From NCBI GenBank assembly GCA_020637295.1, contig JACJWF010000004.1:62001-126000 (forward strand): 64,000 nucleotides of DNA. The letters run 5' to 3'. Numbering within the stretch: position 1 is the stretch's first letter; each line of letters begins with the position of its first letter. Under the pieces are notes generated by a model. It saw nothing but the letters and a program-made list of their open reading frames with translations. It was not told the DNA's origin and did no database searches. This DNA is from Acidimicrobiaceae bacterium (lineage in GTDB: Bacteria; Actinomycetota; Acidimicrobiia; Acidimicrobiales; Ilumatobacteraceae). Position numbers and translations under genes: made by a program. Of the stretch, positions 1-8,840 are shown in pieces.

Positions 1-456
1 ACCGTGGAGCCGACGGTTGCCGTCTCCGAGCCGGCGCCGCCCACCCTCCCCTCCGGCACGGCGCCGGCGCAGGGCCCGGACGCCTCCGGCCCGGCCGTGG
101 ACGGCCTGTGCATCGCCTGGTCGCACGGCCACCAGCAGCACTCGGACAACCCGGCGCTCGGCGCACTGGAGGCCGCCGCCGACGCTGCGGACCAGACCGT
201 GGAGGAGTACTGCGCCGACGTGCTCGATGCCGAGGACGAACCGCGTGGCACCGGCCGGCATGATGACGGCGGGGGAGACTCGGGCGGTGGCGCGTCCGGT
301 GATCACGACCGGGACCACGAGGGCGACGGCGACCCGCGCGACGACCAGGACCACGGGCAGGGCCAGGGGAGTGACCACGGCGACGACCAGGGCAGCGGTG
401 GCAGTCGTGACGGCGACGGCGGTGGCGGCCACGGCCAGCGGCGCAGCCGGGGTTGA
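1..456 (+). CDS. C-terminal part of an unidentified protein (cut by window start)
   Basis: The reading frame is open from base 1 and stops with TGA at 454-456, so only the C-terminal 151 residues are visible. The frame has strong G/C at third positions, which supports coding. It holds a Pro/Ala-rich stretch, then a compact segment with two cysteines (around GLCIAWSHGHQQHS and VEEYCADVL), then about 70 residues made nearly only of Asp, Gly, His, Gln, Arg and Ser. Such a tail is likely disordered, and it could bind metal or be extracytoplasmic (inference). I recognise no family. A GTG at position 4 is in frame but is probably internal. Confidence 0.55.
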   Translation, partial: TVEPTVAVSEPAPPTLPSGTAPAQGPDASGPAVDGLCIAWSHGHQQHSDNPALGALEAAADAADQTVEEYCADVLDAEDEPRGTGRHDDGGGDSGGGASGDHDRDHEGDGDPRDDQDHGQGQGSDHGDDQGSGGSRDGDGGGGHGQRRSRG

Positions 457-519
457 ACCGCACGGGTGCCGGGCGCTCCGTCCGGCCGGGCGGGCGCCGC
501 ACCAGTACGGTCGAGCGCC

Positions 520-1599
520 ATGGAGCAGTTGAACGAACTCGCCTTCTACGGGCTGGCCGGCGCGCCGGACTCACCGGCCGCGCTGCTGCAGGAATGCCGC
601 GACGGCGAGGCGCTCGGCCTCGGCTCCGTCTTCCTCAGCGAGCGGTTCAACGTGAAGGAGGCCGTCACCCTCTCCGGGGCGGCGGCGGGGTGCACCACGT
701 CGCTCGGCATCACCACCGGGGTCACCAACCAGAACACCCGCCACCCTGTGGTCACGGCCAGCTACGCCACCACGATGCACCGCATCACCGGGGGCCGCTT
801 CGCCCTCGGCCTCGGGCGGGGGATGGACCGCATGTTCGACGCCTATGGCCTGCCGCGCATCACCACTGCGGCGATGGAGGACTTCGCCGGCCTCATGCGC
901 CGGCTGTGGAACGGCGAGGTGGTCATGGGTCACGACGGCCCGGCCGGGCGGTGGCCGGTGCTGGCGCTGGACCCGGACTTCCGCGAGGACATCCCGCTGC
1001 TGATGAGCGCGTTCGGGCCGCAGAGCCTGCGCCTGGCCGGGAGGGCGTTCGACGCCGTGCTGCTGCACACCTTCTTCACCGACGAGACCATGCGGCGCTG
1101 CGTGGACACCGTGCGCACCGCGGCCGAGCAGGCCGGGCGAGACCCCGCCCGGGTGCGCATCTGGAGTTGCCTCGCCGTCGTCGGCGACTGGGTGCCTGAG
1201 GACGTGCGGCTGAAGAAGACGGTCGGCCGGATGGCCACCTACCTCCAGGCATACGGCGACCTGATGGTGCGCACGAACGACTGGGACCCTGCGGTGCTGG
1301 AGCGCTTCCGCGCCGACCCGTTCGTGGCCGGCTTCCGGGGCGCAATCGACGGCAAGGCCACCACGGCCGAACTGCAGCACGTGGCCACGTTGATCCCCGA
1401 GGAGTGGCTGGCCGCGGCCGGCTACGGCACCCCCGAGCACTGCGCGCGCGCCGTCCTCCACCAGATGGACCTCGGCGCGGACAGTGTGATCCTCCATGGC
1501 GTGTCGCCCACCGAACTGGCGCCGGTGGTGGCCGCCTACCGGGCGCTGCGCCCGGCAGCCCGCTTCGACGACCTCCCCGCCAACCCCGGCGCCACCTGA
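520..1599 (+). CDS. LLM-class F420/flavin-dependent oxidoreductase
   Basis: A 359-residue protein of the luciferase-like monooxygenase (bacterial luciferase) superfamily, a TIM-barrel fold that binds F420 or FMN. The N-terminus (ELAFYGLAGAPDSP, then SVFLSERFNVKEA) and the segment GGRFALGLGRGMDRMFDAYG are typical of a mycobacterial-type F420-dependent subfamily (TIGR03857-like, from memory). Later conserved segments ILH and SP close the barrel. The ATG at 520 is chosen because the protein aligns with the family from MEQLNELAFYG; the open frame runs back to 466 but that part looks non-coding. Substrate is unknown. The next gene starts 59 bases downstream and is probably a separate unit. Confidence 0.85.
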   Translation: MEQLNELAFYGLAGAPDSPAALLQECRDGEALGLGSVFLSERFNVKEAVTLSGAAAGCTTSLGITTGVTNQNTRHPVVTASYATTMHRITGGRFALGLGRGMDRMFDAYGLPRITTAAMEDFAGLMRRLWNGEVVMGHDGPAGRWPVLALDPDFREDIPLLMSAFGPQSLRLAGRAFDAVLLHTFFTDETMRRCVDTVRTAAEQAGRDPARVRIWSCLAVVGDWVPEDVRLKKTVGRMATYLQAYGDLMVRTNDWDPAVLERFRADPFVAGFRGAIDGKATTAELQHVATLIPEEWLAAAGYGTPEHCARAVLHQMDLGADSVILHGVSPTELAPVVAAYRALRPAARFDDLPANPGAT

Positions 1600-1658
1600 C
1601 CGCGTGACATCGGACGCACGGTTGGACGGGCGCGCCGCGCTCGGCCATCCTGTCGGCG

Positions 1659-2789
1659 ATGTTCCTGGCATGGCACGAGATGCGCCGGTCGAAGCTGCGC
1701 TTCGGCCTGCTGACGGGGGCCGTCGGGCTGCTCGTCTTCCTCATCTTGTTCCAGCAGGCGCTGCTCGGCGGCCTGATCACCCAGTTCATCGGTGCGGTGC
1801 GCAACCAGTCCGCCGACGTGCTGGTGTTCAACGACCAGGCCCGCAAGAACATCGAGGGTTCGATCATCCTGCCCGAGCAGGCCGCTGCGGTGGCCGCGGT
1901 GGAGGGCGTGGCGGTGGCGAGCCCGCTGGGGGAGAGCACGTTCACCGTGCAGGCAGACGGTTCGGAGACCGACGCCGTGGTGTTCGGCTATGTGCTCGGC
2001 GGCCCGGGCGCACCCACCACGCTGTCGGCCGGCCGCCTGCCCACCGCTGACGGCGAGGCGGTGGCCAGCGAGAAGGACGAGGCCGACGGCTTCGGCATCG
2101 GCGACACGGTCACCGTGCTGGGGCCGGGCGGCACCCTGGATCTGACGGTCGTCGGTGTGGCTCGCGACCTGAACTACTCGGTGTCGCCGACGATGTTCAC
2201 CTCCTTCGACACGTTCGCCGCGGCGAAGCGGGTGCGCAACGGGCTGGCCGAGGGCACCGCCGTGCTGCCCTCCGTGCTGGCCGTGCAGGTGGCCGACGGC
2301 GCCGACGCCGAGGCCGTGGTGGAGCGCATCGCCGCTGCGGTGGGCGGGGTGGAACCGCTCACCCGCCAGCAGGCGGTGGACGGCTCGCCCGGGGTCAGCA
2401 GCGTGCGCACCAGCTTCGGGGTGATCCTCGGCCTGTTCTACCTCGTCGTGCCGCTGGTCACCGGGCTGTTCTTCCTCATCGTCACGTTCCAGAAGGCATC
2501 GGCGCTCACCCTGCTGCGGGCCATCGGTGCCCGCGCCCGCACCCTGGTGGTCGCCCTGCTGGTGCAGGTGGTGCTGGTGATGGCACTCGGTTCGCTGGTG
2601 GCGTTCGGCCTGTACGCCGGCGCCCTGCAAGGGGTGAAGAACCTGGGCGTGCGTGTCGAGGTCATGCCCGTGGTGGTCACGTCGCTGGTGGTGTTGGCCC
2701 TGGCGCTGGTGACCTCGCTGGTCGCCGTGCGCCGGGTGCTGCGGATCGACCCGCTGGACGCCACCACCGGCGCGGGGGTGCACCTGTGA
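1659..2789 (+). CDS. FtsX/MacB-like ABC transporter permease (first of pair)
   Basis: A 376-residue permease. It has one N-terminal membrane segment (about residues 18-38), a large extracytoplasmic MacB-like domain (about 40-245) and three C-terminal membrane segments (about 250-360) of the FtsX fold. It would form a transporter with the permease and ATPase that follow; its stop overlaps the next start (GTGA, 2786-2789), so the two are translationally coupled. MacB/LolCDE/DevC-type systems do not pump across the membrane in the usual way but move lipoproteins, peptides or lipids from the outer leaflet (family knowledge); the substrate here is unknown. The ATG lies close to a possible -10 element, so the mRNA may be almost leaderless. 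Confidence 0.85.
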   Translation: MFLAWHEMRRSKLRFGLLTGAVGLLVFLILFQQALLGGLITQFIGAVRNQSADVLVFNDQARKNIEGSIILPEQAAAVAAVEGVAVASPLGESTFTVQADGSETDAVVFGYVLGGPGAPTTLSAGRLPTADGEAVASEKDEADGFGIGDTVTVLGPGGTLDLTVVGVARDLNYSVSPTMFTSFDTFAAAKRVRNGLAEGTAVLPSVLAVQVADGADAEAVVERIAAAVGGVEPLTRQQAVDGSPGVSSVRTSFGVILGLFYLVVPLVTGLFFLIVTFQKASALTLLRAIGARARTLVVALLVQVVLVMALGSLVAFGLYAGALQGVKNLGVRVEVMPVVVTSLVVLALALVTSLVAVRRVLRIDPLDATTGAGVHL

Positions 2790-3889
2790 GCCTCAAGCTG
2801 CCGCTCCGCGAACTGCGCCGCCGGCCCACCCGGTTCCTCGTCGCCACCGTGGTGCTGGCGTTCCTGTCCACCCTGCTGTTGTTCCTCGGTGGCCTGCTCG
2901 ACGGGTTGTACCTCGGCTCCACGGGGGCCATCCGCGCCCAGGACGCAGATGTCATCGTGTACTCGTCCACGGCGCGGGACTCCTTCCTCCGCAGCCGGAT
3001 CACCGCCGACGTGCGCAGCGAGGTGGACGCCGTCGACGGGGTGGACGCCGTGGGCGGGCTGGGCTTCGTGTTGCTCGGCGCCGACGTGCCGGGCGAGGCC
3101 GACCCCGCGGATGTGGCCATTGCCGGGTACGAGCTCGCTCCGAAGGGCGTGCCGGAGGTCAGCAGCCTGTACGACGGCCAGGGCGTCGCCGACCGCCGGC
3201 TGGAGGACCAGGGCGTCGGCGTGGGCGACACGCTGCTGATCGGCCCGGCGAAGACCGAGGTCACCGTGGTGGGTTGGGTGGAGGACACCGCCTACCTCCA
3301 GCAGGGCACCATCTGGGTCAACCTCGCCACCTGGCGGCAGGTGCAGAATGCCAACCGGCCGGACGCTGCCGTCGCCGACGACGTGGTGCAGGCGCTCGTG
3401 GTGCGCGGCAGCGGCGACCTGGCGGCAGCGATCGACACCGCCACCGGCGGCGCCACCTCGACCCTCACGGTGGAGGAGGCGGTGCTGGCCCTTCCCGGGG
3501 TGGAGCAGCAGAACTCCACGTTCAACCAGATCATCTACTCCACCCTCGTGGTGGTGCTCGCCGTCGTCGGGTTGTTCTTCAGCCTCCTGACGCTGGAACG
3601 CCTCGGCCTGTACGGCGTGCTGAAGGCGGTGGGGGCGTCCAGCGGGCGCCTGTTCGCCGGTGTCGTCCTCCAGGCCGTGGTCGTCACCATCGTGGCCTTC
3701 GTGGCCGGGTCGGCGCTGGCGATGGCCGCGGCTGCGGCACTGCCCTCGGGGGTGCCGTTGCAGTTGGAGCCCAGCCGCTTCGTGTTCACCTTCACCGCCC
3801 TGCTCGTGGCCTCTGTGCTCGGCAGCGCGATCTCCCTCCGCAAGGTCCTCCACGTGGACCCTGCTGCCGCGATCGGAACCTCGTCGTGA
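2786..3889 (+). CDS. FtsX/MacB-like ABC transporter permease (second of pair)
   Basis: A 367-residue permease with the same plan as the gene before it: one N-terminal membrane segment (about residues 16-36), an extracytoplasmic domain of about 200 residues, and three C-terminal membrane segments ending with RKVLHVDPAAAIG, a typical FtsX-domain end. The two permeases are clearly paralogous (compare RRVLRIDPLDATTG at the end of the first), so the transporter is probably a heterodimer like LolC/LolE or DevC pairs. The start is GTG at 2786, inside the overlap with the upstream stop. The ATPase gene begins 28 bases downstream. Confidence 0.85.
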   Translation: MSLKLPLRELRRRPTRFLVATVVLAFLSTLLLFLGGLLDGLYLGSTGAIRAQDADVIVYSSTARDSFLRSRITADVRSEVDAVDGVDAVGGLGFVLLGADVPGEADPADVAIAGYELAPKGVPEVSSLYDGQGVADRRLEDQGVGVGDTLLIGPAKTEVTVVGWVEDTAYLQQGTIWVNLATWRQVQNANRPDAAVADDVVQALVVRGSGDLAAAIDTATGGATSTLTVEEAVLALPGVEQQNSTFNQIIYSTLVVVLAVVGLFFSLLTLERLGLYGVLKAVGASSGRLFAGVVLQAVVVTIVAFVAGSALAMAAAAALPSGVPLQLEPSRFVFTFTALLVASVLGSAISLRKVLHVDPAAAIGTSS

Positions 3890-3917
3890 GCGACGCGACC
3901 GGAAAGGACCCGAGACG

Positions 3918-4607
3918 ATGACCGTGCTGGACATGCGTGACGTGCGCAAGGTGTACCGCAGCGGCGACGCCGAGGTCGTCGCGCTCGACCACGCCACCCT
4001 GGCCGTGGATCACGGTGAGATCGTCGCCTTGCTCGGCCCGTCCGGCAGCGGCAAGACGACCTTGCTGTCCATCGCCGGCGGGCTGCTGGCCCCCACAGAG
4101 GGCTCCGTGGTGGTGGACGGGGAGGACATCACCGGCCACGACGCCCGCCGCCTCACCGCGTTCCGCCGGGAGCACGTGGGGTTCGTCTTCCAGTCCGTCA
4201 ACCTGGTGCCGTTCCTCACCGCCGAGGAGAACCTGCTCGTCGTCGACGAATTGGGTGGCGGCAAGGGGGGTCGTGCCGCCCGCGAACGGGCCCGCGCCCT
4301 CCTGGACGAGCTGGGCCTGGCCGCTCGCGGCTCGAACATGCCCTCACAGCTGAGCGGCGGCGAGCGCCAGCGGGTGGCCATCGGCCGGGCCCTGTTCAAC
4401 AACCCGGGTCTGGTGCTGTTCGACGAGCCGACCTCGGCCCTGGACACCCAACTCGGCGAGCAGGTGATGGAGCTGATCCGTCGCGAGATGAAAGCCCGCG
4501 ACACGGCCGCGGTGATCGTCACCCACGACACGCGGATGACGCACTACGCCGATCGCGTGGTGCGCATCGTGGACGGCCGGCTCACCGCCGACCCTGTGCC
4601 CGCCTGA
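3918..4607 (+). CDS. ABC transporter ATPase, LolD/MacB type
   Basis: A 229-residue nucleotide-binding subunit. Visible motifs are Walker A (GPSGSGKTT), Q-loop region FVFQSVNLVPFLTAEEN, the signature LSGGERQRVAIGRAL, Walker B LVLFDEPTSALD, and the switch histidine in IVTHD. The length and the motif spelling fit the MacB/LolD/FtsE group. The ATG at 3918 is preceded by GGAAAGGA at 3901-3908, a good ribosome site. It is the third gene of the 1659-4607 operon and energises the two permeases. It stops 6 bases before the end of the convergent FtsH-like gene. Confidence 0.9.
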   Translation: MTVLDMRDVRKVYRSGDAEVVALDHATLAVDHGEIVALLGPSGSGKTTLLSIAGGLLAPTEGSVVVDGEDITGHDARRLTAFRREHVGFVFQSVNLVPFLTAEENLLVVDELGGGKGGRAARERARALLDELGLAARGSNMPSQLSGGERQRVAIGRALFNNPGLVLFDEPTSALDTQLGEQVMELIRREMKARDTAAVIVTHDTRMTHYADRVVRIVDGRLTADPVPA

Positions 4608-4613
4608 CCGGCG

Positions 4614-6350
4614 TCAGCCGACCATCGACGAGGCGACGATGTTGTGCACCTCGTCGCCCGTGAGCTCGTCCTGCTCGCAGAGGGCGTCCGCCAGCGCCAG
4701 CAGCGCCCGGCGGTGCTCCAGCACCGTGCATGCAGCCCGGTCGGCGGCGACGCTCATGAACTCGTCGGCCTTCTCCCGGCTCTTGTCGTCGTGCATCACC
4801 TTGGCCACCAGGTTGCCCGCGCCACCGAGCGCCGCAGCCTCCAGCGACAGCAGGCTTCCACCGGCGCCGAGCATGCCGACCAGCTGAGCGGCGATGTTCG
4901 TGGCCACCTGCAGGTCGCTGGCGATGCCGCTGGACGCCTCGCCGAACTCCTGGATCTCGGCGGCCCGCCCTGCCAGCGCGACCGCCATCAGGTCGGTGGC
5001 CTCGGTGGGTGTGCGCAGGAAGCGTTCCTCCACGTCGCCGTGCGCCACCAGGCCGAGCGAGCCCGAGCGACGCAGGATCGACGCCAGCTTGACGTCGCGG
5101 CCTGCCAAGGTGGCCACCAGTGCGTGCCCGGCCTCGTGCACGGCGACGCGGCGCCGCTCGTCGGGGTGGTAGCCCACGTCGTGCGACAGGCCGACCTCGG
5201 TGACCATCTGGGCATCGATGACGTCGAGGTGGGTCATCTCGGTGCGCCCGTCACGCAGGGCCACGATGAGGGCTTCGTCCAGCAGGCGCTCGATGCGCAC
5301 CGGGCTGTATCCGGCGGTGAGGTCGGCGACGAACGCCGCCGACACGGTGTGGTCGTGGTTCTTGCGGTCGAGGTAGTACTGGGCGATCTCCAGGCGATCG
5401 TTGCGCGGCGGCAACTCGAAGTGGATGGTGCGGTCGAAACGACCGGGCCGCAGGAGCGCAGGATCCAGGTCGTTGGGCCGGTTGGTGGCCGCGACCACCA
5501 GCACGTTGGCCTGCTCCAGCTTCGGCCGGCGCAACCCCTTGCCGGCCGGCAGGTAGCGGTTCACCCGCTCCACGAAGGCGGCGCGGAACTTCTGGCCGGC
5601 GGTCGGCAGCTCGAAGCTCTGCATCTGCACCAGCAGTTCGTTGACGATGCCGGCGCTGCCCTCCCGGCTGCCGACGCCCATGCCGGTACGGGCCGCGCCG
5701 ATGGCGTCGAACTCCTCGATGAAGCCGATGGCCCCGCCCTCGGAGCGCGCCGCCTTGCGCAGGGACTTGAAGAATGTCCGGATCTTGCGACCGGTCTGGC
5801 CGTAGAACATCGACTGGAACTCGCTGGCGGACACGAAGAGGAACGGCACGCCGGCCTCGGCAGCGAGTGCCTTGGCCAGGTAGGTCTTGCCGGTGCCTGG
5901 CGGGCCGGCGAAGAGCACACCGCGGCGGGCTGCCCCACCCATCTCCCGTTGGAACGTGCGGTGGTTGAGGAAGATGTTGAGCGTGTCGATGGCCTCCCGC
6001 TTCGTGGCGGTCGCGCCCACCACGTCGGCGAGGCGCACCGAGGAGTCCTCCGGACGCAGCATGGTGTGCGGCGAACGGCCGGCGCCCATGTAGGGCAGGA
6101 AGGCCAGCATGATGAAGAGGAACATCAGGATGGCGAGGAAGCCGAGCTCGGGGTTGTCCTTGAAGAACTGGGGGATGCCGAGCTGGATCGGGTCGCCGCT
6201 GAGGCGGCGGTACCAGTAGTAGGTGAACGGCACCGCGAGCACGATGAACAGGCGCCACAGCCGACGCCGGCGCTGGCGCTCGCGATGCACGGTGGCATCG
6301 ATCTCGTTGCCCTTGGCGACTTCACCGTTCTGCAGCCGTGCGATGTCCAT
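4614..6350 (-). CDS. Membrane-bound AAA+ metalloprotease, divergent FtsH type
   Basis: A 578-residue protein with two membrane segments near the N-terminus (about residues 31-48 and 70-88), an AAA+ module and a zinc protease domain. Walker A is GPPGTGKT (149-156), the pore loop reads FYG instead of FVG (182-184), the arginine-finger region ATNRPNDLDPALLRPGRFDR is intact, and the zinc site is HEAGH (405-409) with a later ASDLQ segment giving the probable third ligand. Walker B reads FIEEFDA where FtsH has FIDEIDA. An extra segment of about 30 residues sits before NVLVVAATN. FtsH degrades membrane and regulatory proteins; this one is shorter than usual and is probably a paralogue rather than the main FtsH. 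Confidence 0.85.
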   Translation of the reverse strand: MDIARLQNGEVAKGNEIDATVHRERQRRRRLWRLFIVLAVPFTYYWYRRLSGDPIQLGIPQFFKDNPELGFLAILMFLFIMLAFLPYMGAGRSPHTMLRPEDSSVRLADVVGATATKREAIDTLNIFLNHRTFQREMGGAARRGVLFAGPPGTGKTYLAKALAAEAGVPFLFVSASEFQSMFYGQTGRKIRTFFKSLRKAARSEGGAIGFIEEFDAIGAARTGMGVGSREGSAGIVNELLVQMQSFELPTAGQKFRAAFVERVNRYLPAGKGLRRPKLEQANVLVVAATNRPNDLDPALLRPGRFDRTIHFELPPRNDRLEIAQYYLDRKNHDHTVSAAFVADLTAGYSPVRIERLLDEALIVALRDGRTEMTHLDVIDAQMVTEVGLSHDVGYHPDERRRVAVHEAGHALVATLAGRDVKLASILRRSGSLGLVAHGDVEERFLRTPTEATDLMAVALAGRAAEIQEFGEASSGIASDLQVATNIAAQLVGMLGAGGSLLSLEAAALGGAGNLVAKVMHDDKSREKADEFMSVAADRAACTVLEHRRALLALADALCEQDELTGDEVHNIVASSMVG

Positions 6351-6386
6351 GTGCCCTCCGATGGCGAGGATGACGAGTTGGGCGGC

Positions 6387-6425
6387 AACCTAGCATCGAT
6401 CTCACTGTGGGTGAACCCAGTTCAC
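6387..6425 (-). promoter_or_regulatory. Candidate promoter and palindromic operator of the FtsH-like gene
   Basis: On the minus strand TTCACC (6415-6410) and TAGGTT (6392-6387) are 17 bases apart, as in a sigma-70-type promoter. A perfect palindrome GTGAAC-CCA-GTTCAC (6411-6425) overlaps the -35 hexamer, which is the expected place for a repressor. No regulator gene is adjacent. Confidence 0.4.
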
Positions 6426-6626
6426 GGAGCGTGAGATGACACTCGCGGGGAGCGGGTCGGCTTGATGAATCCTTGATCGGTGGGCCACTGACCACCGGCG
6501 GTGTGGCCCGCGCGCCAAGGTCCCCCCTCGCAGGGTCCTTGTGCCCTCAACCGCCCGTGTGTGGTCGGAGCATGCTGGCAGCATCGAACCGGGGCAGATC
6601 GCCCCGAACGACAGGGAGGACACACC

Positions 6627-7277
6627 ATGAAGCGACGCACGCTCGACATCGCCTTCAGCGTCGGAGGCGCACTCTTCGCAGTGCTGTTGCTGATCCTCGG
6701 CCTGGTGCTCAGCGACCAGTCCGACTTCGCCAGCAGCTACGTCCACGACGAACTCCTGGAGCAGAAGATCAGCTTCCCCGAAGAGTACAACGGTGGGGAG
6801 ACCGACGTGGAAGGCAGCGGCTGCCTCACCGAGTACGCCGGCACGGCGCTGGACAGCGGCGCCAAGGCGGAGTGCTACGCCAACTACTACATCAACACCC
6901 ACCTGCACCACAGCGCCGAGGGCGCCGGGTACCCCGGTGAGACCTACTCGAGCATGGGTGGCATCATCGGCGGCCTGAGGGCCGAGTTGACCGCTGCGCA
7001 GGAGTCCGGTGACCAGACGGCCATCGACGAGGCGCAGGCCGCCGTCGACGCCGCCAACGGCCTTCGGGACACGATGTTCAAGGGCGAGACCCTCCGTGGC
7101 CTGCTGCTGACCACCTACGGCTTCAGCATCTTCGGTGACCGGGCCGACACGGCTGCGCTGGTCTGCTACCTGGCAGCGGCGCTCCTGTTCCTGCTCTCGG
7201 TGGCCGGCATCGTCCACGCCTTCACCTCCAAGCACGCCAAGGACGTGGTGGTGAAGGTCGAGCACGAAGGCGCCTGA
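6627..7277 (+). CDS. Membrane protein of unknown function
   Basis: A 216-residue protein with a membrane segment at about residues 8-29 and a second at about 176-198, leaving an outer (or inner) loop of about 145 residues. The loop has three cysteines (at GSGCLTEYAG, AECYANYY and another near the second membrane segment) and an Ala/Glu-rich helix around 120-150. The ATG at 6627 follows AGGGAGGA at 6613-6620, a strong ribosome site, which decides the start over upstream GTG codons. It lies divergent to the FtsH-like gene and convergent to clpS. I do not recognise a family. Confidence 0.75.
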   Translation: MKRRTLDIAFSVGGALFAVLLLILGLVLSDQSDFASSYVHDELLEQKISFPEEYNGGETDVEGSGCLTEYAGTALDSGAKAECYANYYINTHLHHSAEGAGYPGETYSSMGGIIGGLRAELTAAQESGDQTAIDEAQAAVDAANGLRDTMFKGETLRGLLLTTYGFSIFGDRADTAALVCYLAAALLFLLSVAGIVHAFTSKHAKDVVVKVEHEGA

Positions 7278-7291
7278 CCGAGATCGCCGCA

Positions 7292-7363
7292 CGGCGCCGG
7301 CCGCTCAACCGGCGCCGGGCACGACCCCCAACATCGCAGCCGGTGCGGAGACGCACCGGCTGC
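7292..7363. terminator. Two hairpins between convergent genes (bidirectional terminator)
   Basis: Two inverted repeats lie in the 110-base gap between the membrane protein gene and clpS, which face each other. The first has 9-base arms at 7292-7300 and 7309-7317. The second has perfect 11-base arms at 7336-7346 and 7353-7363 with a 6-base loop. There is no T-run, which is common in high-GC actinomycetes. Confidence 0.55.
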
Positions 7364-7387
7364 GTCGCGTCCGGCAACCGGCGAGGG

Positions 7388-7687
7388 TCAGCCGTCGTCG
7401 CGCTGCATGGTGGCCCACAGGCCGTGCTCGTGCAGGCGGTACACGTCCAGTTCGGCCTTCTCCCTGGTGCCGCTGCTGACGACGGCCCGGCCCTTGTGGT
7501 GCACGTCCAGCATCAAGGCGGTGGCCTTCTCCAGGCTGTAGCCGAAGACCTTCTGGAAGACCATCGTGACGTAGCTCATCAGGTTGATCGGGTCGTTCCA
7601 CACCAGCACGATCCACGGACGGTCGGTGTCCACCGCGTCGTCGATGTCCGGTTCCACCTGGTGGACCGGGGTGACCATGGGTGCCAT
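7388..7687 (-). CDS. clpS: ATP-dependent Clp protease adaptor ClpS
   Basis: A 99-residue protein. ClpS docks on the N-domain of ClpA/ClpC and delivers N-degron substrates to ClpP. The core motif is WIVLVWNDPINLMSYVTMVF, which matches the family's hallmark NDxxNxMxYV, followed by GYSLEKATALMLDVHHKGRAVV and AELDVYRLHEHGLWAT. The disordered N-terminal tail needed for ClpC interaction is short but present. The start is ATG at 7687; a second ATG three codons later is also possible. It runs divergently from ctaB with about 90 bases between. Confidence 0.92.
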   Translation of the reverse strand: MAPMVTPVHQVEPDIDDAVDTDRPWIVLVWNDPINLMSYVTMVFQKVFGYSLEKATALMLDVHHKGRAVVSSGTREKAELDVYRLHEHGLWATMQRDDG

Positions 7688-7779
7688 CGCCCCATTGTGC
7701 CCCGCCCGGCGGCGGGACGACAGGGTTCACCCGGCCGGACTTGCCCGACTTCGTTCGACCACCTCTACCCTTATCCACC

Positions 7780-8727
7780 ATGTCCCGCGGTCCCCGCCCG
7801 CTCGTCCCGTCCCGGATCGCCCCGGGCGGTGTGGCCCACGGCGGCCGGCGCACCCCCACATCCCGCATCGGGGGGTTCGTCGCGCTCACCAAGCCGCGGA
7901 TCATCGAACTGCTGCTCATCACCACCGTGCCCACGATGGTGATGGCCGAGCAGGGCTGGCCCAGCACCTGGCTGGTGGTGGTGACGCTGATCGGTGGCAC
8001 CCTCGCCGCCGGTGGCGCCAACACGGTCAACATGGTCATCGACCGCGACATCGACGCCGTCATGCCGCGCACCCAGGGCCGCCCACTGGTCACCGGCCTG
8101 GTGTCGCCGCGCGAGGCGATGGTCTTCGCGCTGGCGTTGGAGGTCGTTGCCTTCGCCGTGCTGTGGGTCTGGGCCAACCTGCTGTCGGCCGTGCTGGCAC
8201 TGGCGGCGATGCTGTTCTACGTCTTCGTCTACAGCCTGTGGCTGAAGCGCACGTCCACGCAGAACATCGTCATCGGCGGCGCCGCCGGTGCGGTGCCCGT
8301 GCTGGTCGGCTGGTCAGCGGTGCAGGACGCGCTCGGCTGGGCCCCGATCGTGCTGTTCGTCGTGATGTTCCTGTGGACGCCCCCTCACTTCTGGGCGCTG
8401 GCCATCCGCTACACGGAGGATTACCGGGCCGCCAACGTGCCGATGCTGCCGGTGGTGGAGACCGCCGCCGTCACCGCCCGAAAGATGCTGCTGTACACCG
8501 TGGTGATGGTGGCCGGCACGCTGGTGCTGTGGCCGGTCGGGCACCTCGGGCTGATCTACGGGGTGGCCGCCGTGCTGCTCGGTGCGCTGTTCATCGCGGG
8601 CACGGCCCAGCTGATCAGCAATGCCACTCCGGAGCGGGCGATGCGGGTGTTCGCCTACTCGATCAGCTACGTCACCCTCCTGTTCGCTGCGCTCACGGCG
8701 GACGTGCTGGTGCGCCACGGGGTCTGA
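7780..8727 (+). CDS. ctaB: Protoheme IX farnesyltransferase (heme O synthase)
   Basis: A 315-residue polytopic enzyme of the UbiA prenyltransferase family that adds a farnesyl group to heme B to make heme O, the first step to heme A for the oxidase coded downstream. The Asp-rich substrate motif is NMVIDRDIDAVMPRT, followed by GRPLVTG; the second polar loop is YTEDYRAANVPMLP. Eight or nine hydrophobic segments are visible. The ATG at 7780 is chosen because the conserved part begins soon after and the longer frame runs into the clpS promoter region. The roughly 40-residue N-terminal extension before ALTKPRIIELLL is Arg/Pro-rich and likely cytoplasmic. Confidence 0.93.
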   Translation: MSRGPRPLVPSRIAPGGVAHGGRRTPTSRIGGFVALTKPRIIELLLITTVPTMVMAEQGWPSTWLVVVTLIGGTLAAGGANTVNMVIDRDIDAVMPRTQGRPLVTGLVSPREAMVFALALEVVAFAVLWVWANLLSAVLALAAMLFYVFVYSLWLKRTSTQNIVIGGAAGAVPVLVGWSAVQDALGWAPIVLFVVMFLWTPPHFWALAIRYTEDYRAANVPMLPVVETAAVTARKMLLYTVVMVAGTLVLWPVGHLGLIYGVAAVLLGALFIAGTAQLISNATPERAMRVFAYSISYVTLLFAALTADVLVRHGV

Positions 8728-8840
8728 GGATTTCAGGTAGGGCGACACCGTGTGGGTAATGTCGCGAGCCGACAGCACCTTCCATCGACCGACACCGCGG
8801 GGCGTGCACGCGCACCCGGGATGAAACGAGTTCGTCGCTT

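Noticed and set aside
17..532. A second plus-strand frame with Arg/Pro/Thr-rich product in the first 500 bases.
   Set aside because: Third-position GC favours frame 1, and the product is a typical frame-shifted shadow.
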